A DNA stretch of 64,000 bases, taken from NCBI RefSeq assembly GCF_008298035.1, contig NZ_CP042910.1, positions 868,001 to 932,000 on the forward strand, read 5' to 3'. The stretch is from Gimesia maris. Lineage in GTDB: Bacteria > Planctomycetota > Planctomycetia > Planctomycetales > Planctomycetaceae. Position numbers and translations under genes: made by a program. Positions 37,282 to 47,213 of the stretch are shown one piece after another (position 1 is the stretch's first letter; every line of letters begins with the position of its first letter). The notes under the pieces were generated by a model that saw nothing but the letters and a program-made list of their open reading frames with translations, was not told the DNA's origin and ran no database searches.

Positions 37282-38709
37282 ATGCTTTCCGAACTCAAAC
37301 TCCTCGACGCCACACTGCACCGCACGGACACCCAGACCCGGATGCCTTTTCGGTTTGGCATTGCGGTGATGACGGCGGCCCCGCATGTCTTCCTTAAGTG
37401 CCGTTATGAAATCGACGGGCAGGTCGTCACCGGCATCGCCGCCGAGGGACTGCTGCCCCGCTGGTTCGATAAGTCACCCGAGAAACAGGCCGACCAGGAA
37501 ATCGACGAAATGCTGCAGGTCATCCGGCAGGCCGTCGGGTTCGCGCGACAGGCGACAGCGGCGCCCGCGTTTGACTTCTGGCGGCAGGTTTACCAGTCAG
37601 AGGTGATGTGGGCGAGGGAGCAGGGCTTTCCGTCGCTGCTGGCGCAGTTCGGCGTCAGTATGGTTGAACGCACCATGCTCGACGCGCTCGCCAGGGCCGA
37701 GCACTGTAACCTGGCCACGCTGCTGCGGGAAAACCGTGTCGGCCTGGATCTGGCCGCGATTCATCCCGAGTTGGCAGGCCGCACGCCAGATGAGTTTCTG
37801 CCTGCACAGCCGCTGCCCAAAATCATCGCCCGGCACACGGTCGGATTGTCTGATCCGCTGACGGCTGCCGACCTCACGTCCGAAACCCGTATCGACGACG
37901 GCCTGCCACAGACGCTGGAAGACTGTATTCGTGCCTACAAACTCAGGCACTTCAAGCTCAAAGCGCAAGGAGATGTCGAACGAGACCTGGAGCGACTGCG
38001 TTCTGTCGCGCAGGTCATCACCGAACATTGCGGCAAGAACTTCGCGTTCACCCTGGATGGCAATGAACAGTATCGCGAGTTCCCGCGGTTCGTCGAACTC
38101 TGGGACGGCATCCAGGCTGATGTGGCTCTCTCTGCTTTCTTTGAACGTCTGATTTTCATCGAGCAGCCATTGCATCGCAGTGTGGCTTTGGATCCTGCAG
38201 TCGCGAATATTGCCGACTGGGAAAATGGGCCGCCGGTGATCATTGACGAATCGGACGCCGAGCTCAGCGCGCTGGAACAGGCGCTGCAACTGGGTTACGC
38301 GGGCACGAGTCACAAGAACTGCAAAGGCATCATGAAGACGACCGCCCATCGCTGCCTGATTAATCATCGCAACGCGAGTGAAAATACGAACCGCTACCAG
38401 ATGAGCGGCGAAGACCTGGTGAATATCGGCCCGGTCGCATTGCTGCAGGACCTCGCGGCGCAGGCGGCTTTGGGCAATACGTCGGTCGAACGCAACGGCC
38501 ACCACTACTTTCGCGGACTGACCCCGTTCCCCAGGCAAATCAGCGAGATCATGCTGCAGCAGCACAGCGACCTCTATACGCCGCTGGACAACGGCTTTGC
38601 CCGCGTCAACATCACGAACGGTGAACTGGATCTGACCTCTGTCAACGCTGCCCCGTTCGGCGTGGGCGCGGAAGTGCCGCTGGACGGGTTTCAGGAGTTG
38701 TCGCTCTGA
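37282..38709 (+). CDS. Enolase-superfamily enzyme (mandelate racemase/muconate lactonizing-like)
   Basis: A 475-residue cytosolic enzyme. The C-terminal barrel shows the superfamily residues: K in FKLKAQGD, Asp/Asn in FTLDGNEQY, Glu in FIEQPLHR, Asp/Glu in IIDESDAE and Lys in TSHKNCKG. These bind the magnesium and abstract or return a proton alpha to a carboxylate. The N-terminal capping part is unusual (PFRFGIAVMTAAPHVFLKC). Probably a sugar-acid dehydratase or racemase; substrate unknown. A palindrome GGTTCCAGGAACC sits five bases past the stop. Confidence 0.85.
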   Translation: MLSELKLLDATLHRTDTQTRMPFRFGIAVMTAAPHVFLKCRYEIDGQVVTGIAAEGLLPRWFDKSPEKQADQEIDEMLQVIRQAVGFARQATAAPAFDFWRQVYQSEVMWAREQGFPSLLAQFGVSMVERTMLDALARAEHCNLATLLRENRVGLDLAAIHPELAGRTPDEFLPAQPLPKIIARHTVGLSDPLTAADLTSETRIDDGLPQTLEDCIRAYKLRHFKLKAQGDVERDLERLRSVAQVITEHCGKNFAFTLDGNEQYREFPRFVELWDGIQADVALSAFFERLIFIEQPLHRSVALDPAVANIADWENGPPVIIDESDAELSALEQALQLGYAGTSHKNCKGIMKTTAHRCLINHRNASENTNRYQMSGEDLVNIGPVALLQDLAAQAALGNTSVERNGHHYFRGLTPFPRQISEIMLQQHSDLYTPLDNGFARVNITNGELDLTSVNAAPFGVGAEVPLDGFQELSL

Positions 38710-38713
38710 AAAA

Positions 38714-38726
38714 GGTTCCAGGAACC
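38714..38726. repeat. Dispersed palindrome GGTTCCAGGAACC, copy 1
   Basis: A 13-bp perfect palindrome around a central A, five bases after a stop codon. Identical copies lie at 58554 and 59665, both also shortly after stop codons. Confidence 0.7.
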
Positions 38727-38911
38727 GTAAAGCGAACCGAGTTTTCGATCAGAGAACCTGGCAGTCATGATTTATCGCGCGTCAATTGCCGTCTGCATTG
38801 TTCTCCCGCTGGCTTACTGTATTCAGACAGTGTTCGTCCCTTTATAATCGGGGGCAGGCTTGCCAGGTACGTTATATCGAATCGGTTTCAACAAGAGAGT
38901 GAGAGTCAGCA

Positions 38912-40057
38912 GTGGCAGACATGAACGACGGGGAACGCCTTCAGGCTTTCATCGCGCAGTTGCAGGGCCAGACCGGCCTGAACGCGGCCCGGTACGAGCG
39001 GATGCTGGCGGAGTTGAACGCGACTCAGCCGCGGGAAGGACACGATGCGGAAGGCCGTCGGCAGATTGCGTTTTTTGATGCGAAGCAGTACGACCTCCAA
39101 TCGTTCTCCGCGACAAACGACGACAGTTTCCAGCTGATCGCCATCGAATCGCCGCTCAATGAGCAGACGGTTTCGGCGGCTGCCGGCTGCAAGGTGGTTT
39201 GTATCTTCGTGAATGATGAAGCGCATGAGCGAGTCATCGCGCGTCTGGCGGAGCTGGGGGTGGAACTGATTGCGCTGCGTTGTGCCGGCTTTAATCATGT
39301 CGACCTGGAGGCCTGTCAGAAGTATGGCATCAGTGTCGTGCGGGTTCCCGCTTATTCGCCGCATGCGGTCGCCGAACATACAGTCGCGTTGATGCTGATG
39401 CTCAACCGACATTTGCACCAGGCTTACCTGCGGAACCGGGCCGGGGCTTTTGTGTTAGACGGGCTGACCGGTTTCGATATGTATGGAAAAACCGTGGGCG
39501 TCATTGGCACGGGTAAAATCGGGCAGTGCGTTGTGCAGATCCTGAACGGGTTCGGCTGTCGGGTGCTGGCATATGACGTGCAGGAAAATCCCGAAGTCGC
39601 CTCTCTGCCACAGACAGAGTATGTCGGTCTGGACGCATTGTTTGCGCAGTCGGATATTGTCACATTGCATCTGCCGCTGTTCGAGGAGACGCATCATCTT
39701 ATCAATTCCCAGACCATCGCCCGGATGAAGCGGGGCGTGATGCTCATCAATACGTCGCGGGGAGGCCTGGTGGAGACGGTCTCTCTGATCGAAGGCTTGA
39801 AGTCGGGGCAGATCGGTTATGCCGGGCTGGATGTCTATGAAGAAGAAGCGGGTATCTTTTTCCACGATATTTCGAACCAGGTGCTCGACGATGACGTGCT
39901 GGCGCGGCTGATGACATTCAACAACGTGGTGATCACATCGCATCAGGCATTCCTGACCCGCGAGGCACTGGATAACATCGCCGAAACCACCTTCGCCAAT
40001 ATCGCAGAATATTTCGCAGGCAAACGGGGAACAGAACTGACGCACCACGTGGGTTAA
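38912..40057 (+). CDS. D-2-hydroxyacid dehydrogenase (D-lactate dehydrogenase-like)
   Basis: A 381-residue NAD-dependent enzyme of the D-isomer 2-hydroxyacid dehydrogenase family. It has the catalytic Arg in LIALRCAGFNHVDL, the NAD motif VGVIGTGKIGQ, the catalytic Glu in YEEEAGIFF, and the His in VVITSHQAF. The VYEEEAG-FF stretch is typical of fermentative D-lactate dehydrogenase. An N-terminal extension of about 45 residues precedes the usual start (near IAFFDAKQYD); translation could begin at GTG 38912 or ATG 38921. Reduction of pyruvate to D-lactate is the likely reaction. Confidence 0.9.
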   Translation: MADMNDGERLQAFIAQLQGQTGLNAARYERMLAELNATQPREGHDAEGRRQIAFFDAKQYDLQSFSATNDDSFQLIAIESPLNEQTVSAAAGCKVVCIFVNDEAHERVIARLAELGVELIALRCAGFNHVDLEACQKYGISVVRVPAYSPHAVAEHTVALMLMLNRHLHQAYLRNRAGAFVLDGLTGFDMYGKTVGVIGTGKIGQCVVQILNGFGCRVLAYDVQENPEVASLPQTEYVGLDALFAQSDIVTLHLPLFEETHHLINSQTIARMKRGVMLINTSRGGLVETVSLIEGLKSGQIGYAGLDVYEEEAGIFFHDISNQVLDDDVLARLMTFNNVVITSHQAFLTREALDNIAETTFANIAEYFAGKRGTELTHHVG

Positions 40058-40245
40058 ACTGACCCTTCGCAATCGAAAAATGAGCATGAGAACCAGGCCA
40101 GCCATTGACGATTGAGGAGACGCGCAGAAAAAAGAGGCCTGAGGAGAATATCACAGGTTCCGATGATCAGGAGCCTCTGAAGTCTTAGTGAAGGTCCGTT
40201 TTTCCCACGAGAGAGCAGATAGTGAAACCCTTAGTCCGACTATGA

Positions 40246-41925
40246 TTACCGTTCGAGGCGGGGGGGATTCGAATCGACGACAGAAGCCCAGGAGGAGCCG
40301 ATACGTAATTCGTCAAACAGGTAGTTGCCTTTTGTTCCGACGTGCAGGCGTACCAGGTCCCAGGTATTTGAGTCGTGAAAAGGGGTGGAGACGCAGGTCC
40401 AGACCGGCGGTTCCCGCTTCGGTATCGTTTCGGTTTCGGAAAGGACCCGCATGAAAACCTGGTCGGGAGCATTCTTGCTGGCAACGATTTTGGCCACGAT
40501 GAAATACGGTTTTCCCGTTTGCAGCGGCGGTGCCTGTTCCACAATCTGCATGTCGGCCTGCAATGTCGCATAACCTTCCGAGCTCATGCCAAACAGGATT
40601 TGGCGGGAATGCGCTAAAACCTTTGAGGTCTGCAGCGACAGATTTCCGAACTGTTCATCCTTTATATTCGGGCCACTGTTGTTTTTCTGCAGATAAAAAC
40701 TGAGGTAATAAATGGCGTTCGTATCCATGCGGATCGGTTTTTCTAACGCGCGCCAGGCCATACTTCCATCGCGGAGTTCAATTAACCCCAGCTGGCTTTC
40801 TGCCAGTTGAGTTCGAGACAGCGACTTGCCGGGGTGACTCTCACCCGCAGCGGGTTCGCTGCTGTTCTTGGCTTTTGTCCAGGGACTTTTCCAGCCAGTG
40901 CCCGCATTCTGCCATTCCGAAGCCGTTTCCGGATCTTTGAGGGCTGCAGGATAAAAACTGTCGTAGACCCGTAACTCCTGTTGAAGAGCGAGCGGCGTTT
41001 TGGAATCGCCGGGAACCTCTCTTTTAAATCGTTCCGGCTGTAACTCAATCTCGTCGCTCTTGTTGTCTTTCAGCCGCCGGGCCTGGCCTTCCTGGATGAT
41101 AATCGATTCCGCGAACTGTTCGTTCTTATGATTCGCGTCGACCCGGACCGTACCTTCGAACACATGCAGGTCCACTTCGCCATCTTTCTCAACGCGGGCA
41201 CCGTATTCAGTGCCGATATCATGCAGGGTGAGCAGGGGAGTGATCAAAGTGAATTCGGGCGAGGCTTCATAGCCGTGCAGAACCATGGAGCCATAATCCA
41301 GGTGGGCACAACAGCCTGTCACCAGTTTAATTTTGGTAGGACCTTCGATCACCAGACGGGTACCGGAATCGAAACGAAACTCGGCAACTCCCTGTTTCAG
41401 AACCAGGTCTTCCGTCAGCAGTCGCTGTCCAGAAAATTCGGGACGGGAATTTCCTCCCCAGACACAATCAGTAGCACGGGTGAGTGTTGCGACGTAAGGC
41501 AGCTCGGCGCGAATTGTGTCTGTGATCGCATTCGGTGCCCGTTCCCAGAGGAAATCGCCTGTGGACATCCATTCTGCCATCAATAAGATTAACATGGATG
41601 CAGCAGCGACCAGAGCATACTGAATGAACGCAGTTTGTCTGGCCGGGGGGGTATCATATGTGATGAGCGGAGCCGGGGTGAGTGGGGGCACCGGTTCTGG
41701 TTCTTCAAGGCTCCTGGCTTCCAGCTCCTTTAAACGTTCGAGCATATCCGGCTGAATTCCCGAATCAATGTCGAGATACTCAAAGTAATGCTGCATTGCC
41801 TCGGGATTGGTGGCAAGATAGTCGTGGAATGTTTCGAATTCGCTATCCGTAAATTCACCGTCCCGGTTGTTTAACAACTGGTTCAGTAACTGTTCGAATT
41901 CGGGGGAGAGATCCTGGATAGACAT
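40246..41925 (-). CDS. FecR-domain membrane protein, second sigma partner
   Basis: A 559-residue protein with a cytosolic acidic helical N-terminus, a proline-rich hinge, one membrane helix (about 100-118), then an extracytoplasmic FecR-like domain (about 185-275: RLVIEGPTKIKLVTG, then LHDIGTEYGA and VHVFEGTVRVD in family pattern). The C-terminal 230 residues resemble a concanavalin-type beta sandwich (FYLQKNNSG, YATLQADMQIV, YLFDELRIGSSW). It lies 9 bp downstream of a sigma factor gene and is its probable regulator. Confidence 0.85.
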   Translation of the reverse strand: MSIQDLSPEFEQLLNQLLNNRDGEFTDSEFETFHDYLATNPEAMQHYFEYLDIDSGIQPDMLERLKELEARSLEEPEPVPPLTPAPLITYDTPPARQTAFIQYALVAAASMLILLMAEWMSTGDFLWERAPNAITDTIRAELPYVATLTRATDCVWGGNSRPEFSGQRLLTEDLVLKQGVAEFRFDSGTRLVIEGPTKIKLVTGCCAHLDYGSMVLHGYEASPEFTLITPLLTLHDIGTEYGARVEKDGEVDLHVFEGTVRVDANHKNEQFAESIIIQEGQARRLKDNKSDEIELQPERFKREVPGDSKTPLALQQELRVYDSFYPAALKDPETASEWQNAGTGWKSPWTKAKNSSEPAAGESHPGKSLSRTQLAESQLGLIELRDGSMAWRALEKPIRMDTNAIYYLSFYLQKNNSGPNIKDEQFGNLSLQTSKVLAHSRQILFGMSSEGYATLQADMQIVEQAPPLQTGKPYFIVAKIVASKNAPDQVFMRVLSETETIPKREPPVWTCVSTPFHDSNTWDLVRLHVGTKGNYLFDELRIGSSWASVVDSNPPRLER

Positions 41926-41933
41926 GAGACCTG

Positions 41934-42470
41934 TTACTCACTCTGAAGTTTACTCAATATGCATTCCGCCAGTTCACGCCTCAGAATCGCCAGGCGGTTG
42001 TACAACGTCTGCAGTGCACGATCAGCCGTCTTCGCGAACTCTTTGATCGACTGTTTTTCCAGAATCGTTTTCTGCAACAACTGCTGATCTGTCGGGTTCA
42101 GACATTTCATGCAATCACGCAGATACTCAATTCGCGTGTTGTATTTGCTTAAATCGTGCTCCCGTTGTTGAGCCATTGTATCAATAAGCTCCTGGCTGAA
42201 ATAATGCCGATCTTTTCGCATGCTTCTGCGGTGATTACAGACGGTATAAAACGTAATTCCACAGGCCCAGGAAAAGAAATCCCGTTCCTGATCAAACTCA
42301 TCAAATTTTTTCCAGAGCGTCAGGCAGACGTGCTGATAGACATCTTCCGCATCAGAATAATGTGGTACGAGCGTCCGGATATAATTGAAAATCCGTAAAC
42401 GTTCCTGATCCAACAGAGAGGAATACACCTTTCTGGGACTGGCAGTGAGCGGCGAAATGGAATTCGACAT
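41934..42470 (-). CDS. Sigma-70 family (ECF-type) RNA polymerase sigma factor
   Basis: A sigma factor of about 178 residues from ATG 42470 (MSNSISPLT); the longer frame adds unlikely sequence. Region 2 is VPHYSDAEDVYQHVCLTLWK and FFSWACGITFYTV; region 4 is CLNPTDQQLLQKTI followed by SIKEFAKTADRALQTLYNRL. It is the same planctomycete type as the factor at 37070, but the two are clearly different in sequence. Co-transcribed with the FecR protein 9 bp downstream. Confidence 0.88.
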   Translation of the reverse strand: MSNSISPLTASPRKVYSSLLDQERLRIFNYIRTLVPHYSDAEDVYQHVCLTLWKKFDEFDQERDFFSWACGITFYTVCNHRRSMRKDRHYFSQELIDTMAQQREHDLSKYNTRIEYLRDCMKCLNPTDQQLLQKTILEKQSIKEFAKTADRALQTLYNRLAILRRELAECILSKLQSE

Positions 42471-42944
42471 AAACCCGACAACTCCGTTCAGAAAAACTGC
42501 AGGAAATCTAACCACACAAAAGACTTAGTAAATCAACTCTTCAGCAATAAATCGCACAAACGCTGTTTGGGAACGGGTCGCTTCAACAGCCATGTATGTT
42601 AATAACAATACAAACGGTTAGTAATCTTTCAAGCAAAAAAAATGACTGACAATTTAATAATATACACAGAATTGAAGGAGCCCAGTGAGGAATCGTCAGG
42701 AAAATTATCGGCAACGCTTCAGATACAGTAAGATCAGAATGGGGATAGAGATGTCTGATTTCTTTCAGCGGATAATAGAATTTCTTCCGCCATCGGGAAC
42801 GAAAACAGTCTCGACACGCTTTGGATTTTTGTTTCAACGCCGCGTTACCACAATCCCAGTTCTCTGTTCCGTTCCCGGTTGTCGCTGTTTCGGAAACGGA
42901 TACGATGTTAAAACAGACTCAGGCATTCAGAGGGGATTTCATAA
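42471..42944. other. Divergent intergenic region
   Basis: 474 bp between a divergent sigma factor gene and ada. The part at 42590-42670 is AT-rich and may hold the sigma factor promoter. A short open frame at 42685-42948 has no ribosome site or recognisable product, and I do not call it. No hairpin stands out. Confidence 0.5.
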
Positions 42945-44033
42945 ATGAAACAGACAGAAACAACGGATCACAACACACAGTCGCTGCCGGACCGGGAGAC
43001 GATGTACGCCGCGCTGGTCGCGCGGGACAGCAGCTTTGAAGGCGTGTTTGTCGCGGCGATCCGTACAACGGGGATTTTCTGTCGCCCCTCCTGCTCGGCC
43101 CGGAAACCGAAGCCTGAGAATGTCGAGTACTTTCCCGATGCGAAAACGGCCCTCGCCAACGGTTACCGGGAATGCAAGGTCTGTCGTCCGCTGGTCGCTT
43201 TGGGATCGACACCCGACTGGCTGCAGCCGCTGATTGAAGAAGTCGAGCAGGACGCCACCATTCGACTGCAGGCCGAAGATCTGCGAGAGCGAGGTCTCGA
43301 CCCGGTGCGTGTGCGTCGCTGGTTTCAGAAACTGCATGGCATGAGCTTCAGCGCCTACCTGCGGATGCGGCGGATCAACCAGGCCTTCAGTCAGATTCAA
43401 CACAAATCGTCCGTCACTGATGCCGCTTTCCAGAGCGGGTATGAATCGCTCAGCGGGTTCGGAGAAGGCTTCAAAAAAACGATGGGGACCGCGCCGGCAA
43501 AAAGTAACGGACAGCAGGTGATCGTCGTCAACCGCATCTTAACGCCGCTGGGACCGATGCTGGCAGGCGCAACGAAGCAGGGGATCTGTCTGCTGGAATT
43601 CACGGACCGCCGCATGCTGGAGACACAGATCAATCGCCTGCAGAAACATCTGAATGCCAAAGCGCTGCCCGGTGACAGTCGTTTCTTTCCCTTGCTGGAA
43701 GGACAACTGGAGTCTTACTTTGCCGGGAAACGAACCACGTTCGATTTACCACTCATCACGCCGGGTACCGAGTTCCAGCAGAAAGTCTGGGCGGCGTTGC
43801 AAACCATCGCCTGCGGTCAGACCCGTTCCTATTCCGAACAGGCCGAGATCATCGGACAACCGACCGCAGTCCGCGCCGTCGCCCGCGCCAACGGCGATAA
43901 CCGCATCGCGATTCTGATTCCCTGTCACCGCGTCATCGGAGCGGACGGCACCCTCACCGGTTACGGCGGTGGCTTATGGCGCAAAAAACGCCTGCTGGAA
44001 ATCGAGCAGGGTACCAACGCCCCTGTAAAGTAA
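42945..44033 (+). CDS. ada: Ada: bifunctional AraC-type regulator / methylated-DNA-protein-cysteine methyltransferase
   Basis: A 362-residue DNA repair regulator. The N-terminal zinc domain has four cysteines (C46, C50, C77, C80) that accept methyl groups from phosphotriesters, followed by an AraC-type helix-turn-helix (FQKLHGMSFSAYLRMRRINQ, about 125-145). The C-terminal methyltransferase domain has its acceptor cysteine at C327 in ILIPCHRVIGADG. Such proteins repair O6-methylguanine and activate the response to alkylation. GAGGGGAT precedes the ATG. All three parts look intact. Confidence 0.95.
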   Translation: MKQTETTDHNTQSLPDRETMYAALVARDSSFEGVFVAAIRTTGIFCRPSCSARKPKPENVEYFPDAKTALANGYRECKVCRPLVALGSTPDWLQPLIEEVEQDATIRLQAEDLRERGLDPVRVRRWFQKLHGMSFSAYLRMRRINQAFSQIQHKSSVTDAAFQSGYESLSGFGEGFKKTMGTAPAKSNGQQVIVVNRILTPLGPMLAGATKQGICLLEFTDRRMLETQINRLQKHLNAKALPGDSRFFPLLEGQLESYFAGKRTTFDLPLITPGTEFQQKVWAALQTIACGQTRSYSEQAEIIGQPTAVRAVARANGDNRIAILIPCHRVIGADGTLTGYGGGLWRKKRLLEIEQGTNAPVK

Positions 44034-44065
44034 ACGGAAGCAGGTTGGCGGACATTTATTGACAG

Positions 44066-44112
44066 CGGGTGGCCGCGAATGCAATTCGCGGTTGTCAGAG
44101 ACAACAGGAGGT
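44066..44112 (+). repeat. Dispersed hairpin repeat, copy E
   Basis: GGGTGG, palindrome CCGCGAATGCAATTCGCGG, then TTGTCAGAGACAACAGGAGG. Here the second stem has changed from CGAGCG-AGCGAG type to TTGTC-GACAA: a complete, compensated replacement. It faces the inverted copy at 44207. Confidence 0.8.
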
Positions 44113-44206
44113 TGCGGTGTGAACGAGAACTGGTGCTGAGTTGGGCCTCAAGCTGTTATCGGTTTAGCATAGGAAACCGGATTACGCTTTGGACATGGGA
44201 CCTGCG

Positions 44207-44252
44207 ACTTCCTGCTCGCTGCGCTCGACCCGAATTGCATTCGGGTCCACCC
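44207..44252 (-). repeat. Dispersed hairpin repeat, copy F (inverted)
   Basis: On the minus strand: GGGTGGA, palindrome CCCGAATGCAATTCGGG, then TCGAGCGCAGCGAGCAGGAAG. With copy E it makes an inverted pair around about 94 bp, like a composite BIME-type element. Confidence 0.8.
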
Positions 44253-44309
44253 ACTTTTTTCTTCCCGATTCGTTACTATCTTAAAATCTGGGTGGCATGG
44301 CAGTTCAAT

Positions 44310-44852
44310 TTATTTCCCAGGCGTTCCTTCTCCCCAGCGCTCCTTATTAAACTGCTCCGACTGACCGCGGGGGATTGTCAGCGTGGTCCATTCATCGCCG
44401 GCCTGTATGCGGGCGACCTGGACGATCTGACCTACGTGATAACAGGTGTGTCCCAGCGATCGTTGAATTGCCAGCGGGACGGTGTGAGCATCGCCGCGGA
44501 TATAAATGGTTTTTTCCAGATCCTCGGGGGTCAGCCCTTTCAGGGAATCGAACAGTATCGTCCAGCCCCGTTCCCAGTAGGCCAGCAGTTCTTCGCGTGT
44601 GGCGAACGTATCGACAAATTCGTCATCCCGGTTCCGGTCCCGTTTTTCGCCGTCCGTTGTCAGAAAATCAGTCCACCGCGAAATCAGGTTTCCGGCAACA
44701 TGCTTCATGATCACCGCGATGGAATTCGTATGCTCGTGCAAAGCCGTGCGCAACCCTTCGTCCGAAACCTGTGCAATCGCCCGTTCTGTCATCTGCTTGT
44801 GAGACTCAAAAACGTTGAGCATCGCCGAGAGGAATGGTGTGAAATGATCCAT
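44310..44852 (-). CDS. DUF1572 family protein (DinB-like)
   Basis: A 180-residue four-helix-bundle type protein. The N-terminal HTNSIAVIMKHVAGNLISRW, the middle FATREELLAYWERGW, and the C-terminal IQRSLGHTCYHVGQIVQVAR fit DUF1572/DinB-like families, with histidines placed to form a metal site. AGGGAT lies before the ATG. Function unknown; DinB-like proteins include thiol-dependent enzymes. A single gene. Confidence 0.85.
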   Translation of the reverse strand: MDHFTPFLSAMLNVFESHKQMTERAIAQVSDEGLRTALHEHTNSIAVIMKHVAGNLISRWTDFLTTDGEKRDRNRDDEFVDTFATREELLAYWERGWTILFDSLKGLTPEDLEKTIYIRGDAHTVPLAIQRSLGHTCYHVGQIVQVARIQAGDEWTTLTIPRGQSEQFNKERWGEGTPGK

Positions 44853-44990
44853 CTGAAATCCCTTTTTACATGAGTTGTCTGTACCAGTTTCAGTCTGGAG
44901 AATGAATCGGCTTTATGCAAGCGACTGGCCTGGTGGAAATTCTGATAAGCAGGCTGTCTTCTGCTCTGGTAAATCGCTTATAATATCAGA

Positions 44991-46571
44991 ATGATGCGTA
45001 AACCATCCCGAAAGATTTTCGTTCTGCTGGTCCTCAGTATCACAGTCGCTGGCGTTGCCTATGTGTGGCACGATACGCCCGAAGCCGAGCGATCCGTGGT
45101 GCAGCAGCAGGCTCCGCCTCCAGAGCCGACTGCTCAGGCAACGCTGCAGAGACTGAAACAGCTGGGAGCCCGCTGGAAACGCAACCAGCACGGGCAGGTT
45201 TACTGGCTCTTTCTGAAACGTCTCCCCCTGGCCGATGACGATCTGACCGTACTGAAAGAACTGCCCGAAGTGCAGACGCTGACCCTGCGCGGCGTGCATA
45301 CCATCAAAGGGAACCACTTCACCGATGACGGCCTGCGTTACGTGGGGCAATTGAAAAAACTGCGTTATCTCGACCTGAGTGTGAATTACCAGCTGACCGA
45401 TGCGGGGATGCGTCATCTGGAGTCGCTCAAACAATTAGAGCATCTCGATCTGAGCGGCTGTCGCAGATTCACAGACGCCAGCGGAAAGTCACTGGCACAA
45501 CTGACCAGCCTGCGGACACTGAAGCTGAGACAGACCTCGTTAACTCCAGATGTTCTGACTGCCTTGAGCCAGTTACCGGAACTGAAGCATCTGGCAGTCA
45601 AATATTCTAAAGGCATGTGGCTGAATGAAAACACGATTGTCCCTTTAGAAAAAATGCCCCTGGAAGAGTTGGAGGGTATGCTGATTAAGGATGAGAATCT
45701 TCCCTTAATCGCGCAGATGAAATCATTGAAGTCGCTCCCCTTTGAACAGGACAGGTCGATCAAAGATGATCAACTGAGTTACCTCACTCATATCAGACAG
45801 ATAAAAAAATTGAATATCGTTCTCACCCGGGGAACCAGCGATACCTCGCAACTGATACAACTTCAGGCGCTGCCTGAACTGGAGACGCTTTCGATCAGTC
45901 TCGGGAATAGCACTGAAGGAGATCCGCTCGACCGATCGGGACTACTTGCCTTGGCAAAGATTCCTGCTCTGAAAGAGTTGGGAATAGGCTTAGTGAATGT
46001 ACCGATACTGGAAGCAATCAGCCACTGCACTCAGGTCCAGAAACTGAATCTCAACGTAGATACCAGTCAGTTTCAACCGACCGATCTGGCGTACCTGAAA
46101 GAGATGAGTCGCCTGAAGGATCTCACAGTGCAGATTGCGCTCGTTTCGGACGATCTCTGGGCGACGCTGGGGCAGGTGAAGTCTCTCGAAGAAATTTCGT
46201 TTAACTGGGGTTGGCCGCCACAAAAGGAACCCCCGCCGTTTTCGATGACCAGCCTGAAACAGCTCCAGAACTTACCCCGTCTCAAGGGGCTGGACCTGAA
46301 TGGTTTTCCTGTGACCGATGAGGGACTGGGTTACCTCGGTCAATGTCGAACTCTCGAAAGACTGGGGCTGAATAATGCTCCGATTACGAATGCGGGACTG
46401 CTGCAGTTACGCCATCTGTCTCAACTGAAGAAGCTCAGTTTTTATGGCAGCAAAATTGACAGGGAGCCGGCTGAGGAACTGCATCAATTCATACCGCAGT
46501 GTCAAATTGAAGATAACTGGTGCTGTGGCTGCATGACCATTTATGCAGATCGACGTCTCACTCAGAAATAA
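44991..46571 (+). CDS. Leucine-rich-repeat protein, membrane-anchored or exported
   Basis: A 526-residue protein with an N-terminal hydrophobic helix (about 9-27), then about 15 leucine-rich repeats (for example LKKLRYLDLSVNYQLTDAGM and LEHLDLSGCRRFTDASG), characteristic of the ribonuclease-inhibitor or cysteine-containing type. The repeat in the middle (about 200-330) is less regular. Such proteins bind other proteins; the partner is unknown. No strong ribosome site is seen before ATG 44991. A second, smaller LRR lipoprotein lies at 47214. Confidence 0.85.
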   Translation: MMRKPSRKIFVLLVLSITVAGVAYVWHDTPEAERSVVQQQAPPPEPTAQATLQRLKQLGARWKRNQHGQVYWLFLKRLPLADDDLTVLKELPEVQTLTLRGVHTIKGNHFTDDGLRYVGQLKKLRYLDLSVNYQLTDAGMRHLESLKQLEHLDLSGCRRFTDASGKSLAQLTSLRTLKLRQTSLTPDVLTALSQLPELKHLAVKYSKGMWLNENTIVPLEKMPLEELEGMLIKDENLPLIAQMKSLKSLPFEQDRSIKDDQLSYLTHIRQIKKLNIVLTRGTSDTSQLIQLQALPELETLSISLGNSTEGDPLDRSGLLALAKIPALKELGIGLVNVPILEAISHCTQVQKLNLNVDTSQFQPTDLAYLKEMSRLKDLTVQIALVSDDLWATLGQVKSLEEISFNWGWPPQKEPPPFSMTSLKQLQNLPRLKGLDLNGFPVTDEGLGYLGQCRTLERLGLNNAPITNAGLLQLRHLSQLKKLSFYGSKIDREPAEELHQFIPQCQIEDNWCCGCMTIYADRRLTQK

Positions 46572-46605
46572 ATGCAGAGCGAACAGCCCTGCAGGGGAAA
46601 GCAGG

Positions 46606-47136
46606 TCACCGCTGATAATCGGCCACAATGCCGTCGACGGCTTCCGCCAGCGCGGGAGTCAGTGTTTTCATCAACTGGTTGCCTTTCGTTGTTTGACTCT
46701 GGTTGTAGATCAGATAGCGTATTTTCGCCGCCTTCAGCACGGTCAATTGTTTTTTGGTGACCGAGGCATCCAGCTTCGCTTGCGCTGTTTGATCCTGCAG
46801 GCATGCTTTCTCATAGTTAAATTTGTTGCTGTAGAGTTCACACCAGGGGAGCAGGCCGCCATTGAGTTTGCGGGCCAGCGCCGGCTGGTCTCCCTGGCTG
46901 AGACGCGTGTCGAAATCAATCAGATTTTCCTGATCTTCTTCGAAGCCGCCGACAATCAGCAGGGCGCCCCCATTCACATCGGGCAATGCTTTCCCCCGGA
47001 TCGCTTCGGTATTGCTGGCGATCTGTCCGCCCAGCGCCATAAAACGTAAATCAATGCCGACCGATTGAGCGATCTCAGCCAGCTTACCTCCGGTGATGGC
47101 CCGTTTGACGGTATAGACGGCTAAGCAGTTCTGCAT
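46606..47136 (-). CDS. Hypothetical protein
   Basis: A 176-residue soluble protein with a probable alpha/beta start (LAVYTVKRAITGGKLAEIAQ), a basic middle and two cysteines. No motif or family recognised. GGAG before ATG 47136 supports the start. It lies between, and opposite to, the two LRR genes. Function unknown. Confidence 0.6.
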   Translation of the reverse strand: MQNCLAVYTVKRAITGGKLAEIAQSVGIDLRFMALGGQIASNTEAIRGKALPDVNGGALLIVGGFEEDQENLIDFDTRLSQGDQPALARKLNGGLLPWCELYSNKFNYEKACLQDQTAQAKLDASVTKKQLTVLKAAKIRYLIYNQSQTTKGNQLMKTLTPALAEAVDGIVADYQR

Positions 47137-47213
47137 GAGAGACTCCTGAAAATAATCCTGCTGCGGCTGAAAAGTACTTTCGATGAGAAATGTCAGAGTC
47201 TATGATAGTCTGT

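Noticed and set aside
40130-40190. AGAGGC/GCCTCT stem between convergent genes as a terminator
   Set aside because: The stem is only 6 bp with a long loop and no T-run; not enough to call.
40256-40280. GGATTCGAATCGAC stretch resembling a tRNA T-loop
   Set aside because: It lies inside the 3' end of the FecR-domain gene and no cloverleaf or matching acceptor stem can be drawn around it.
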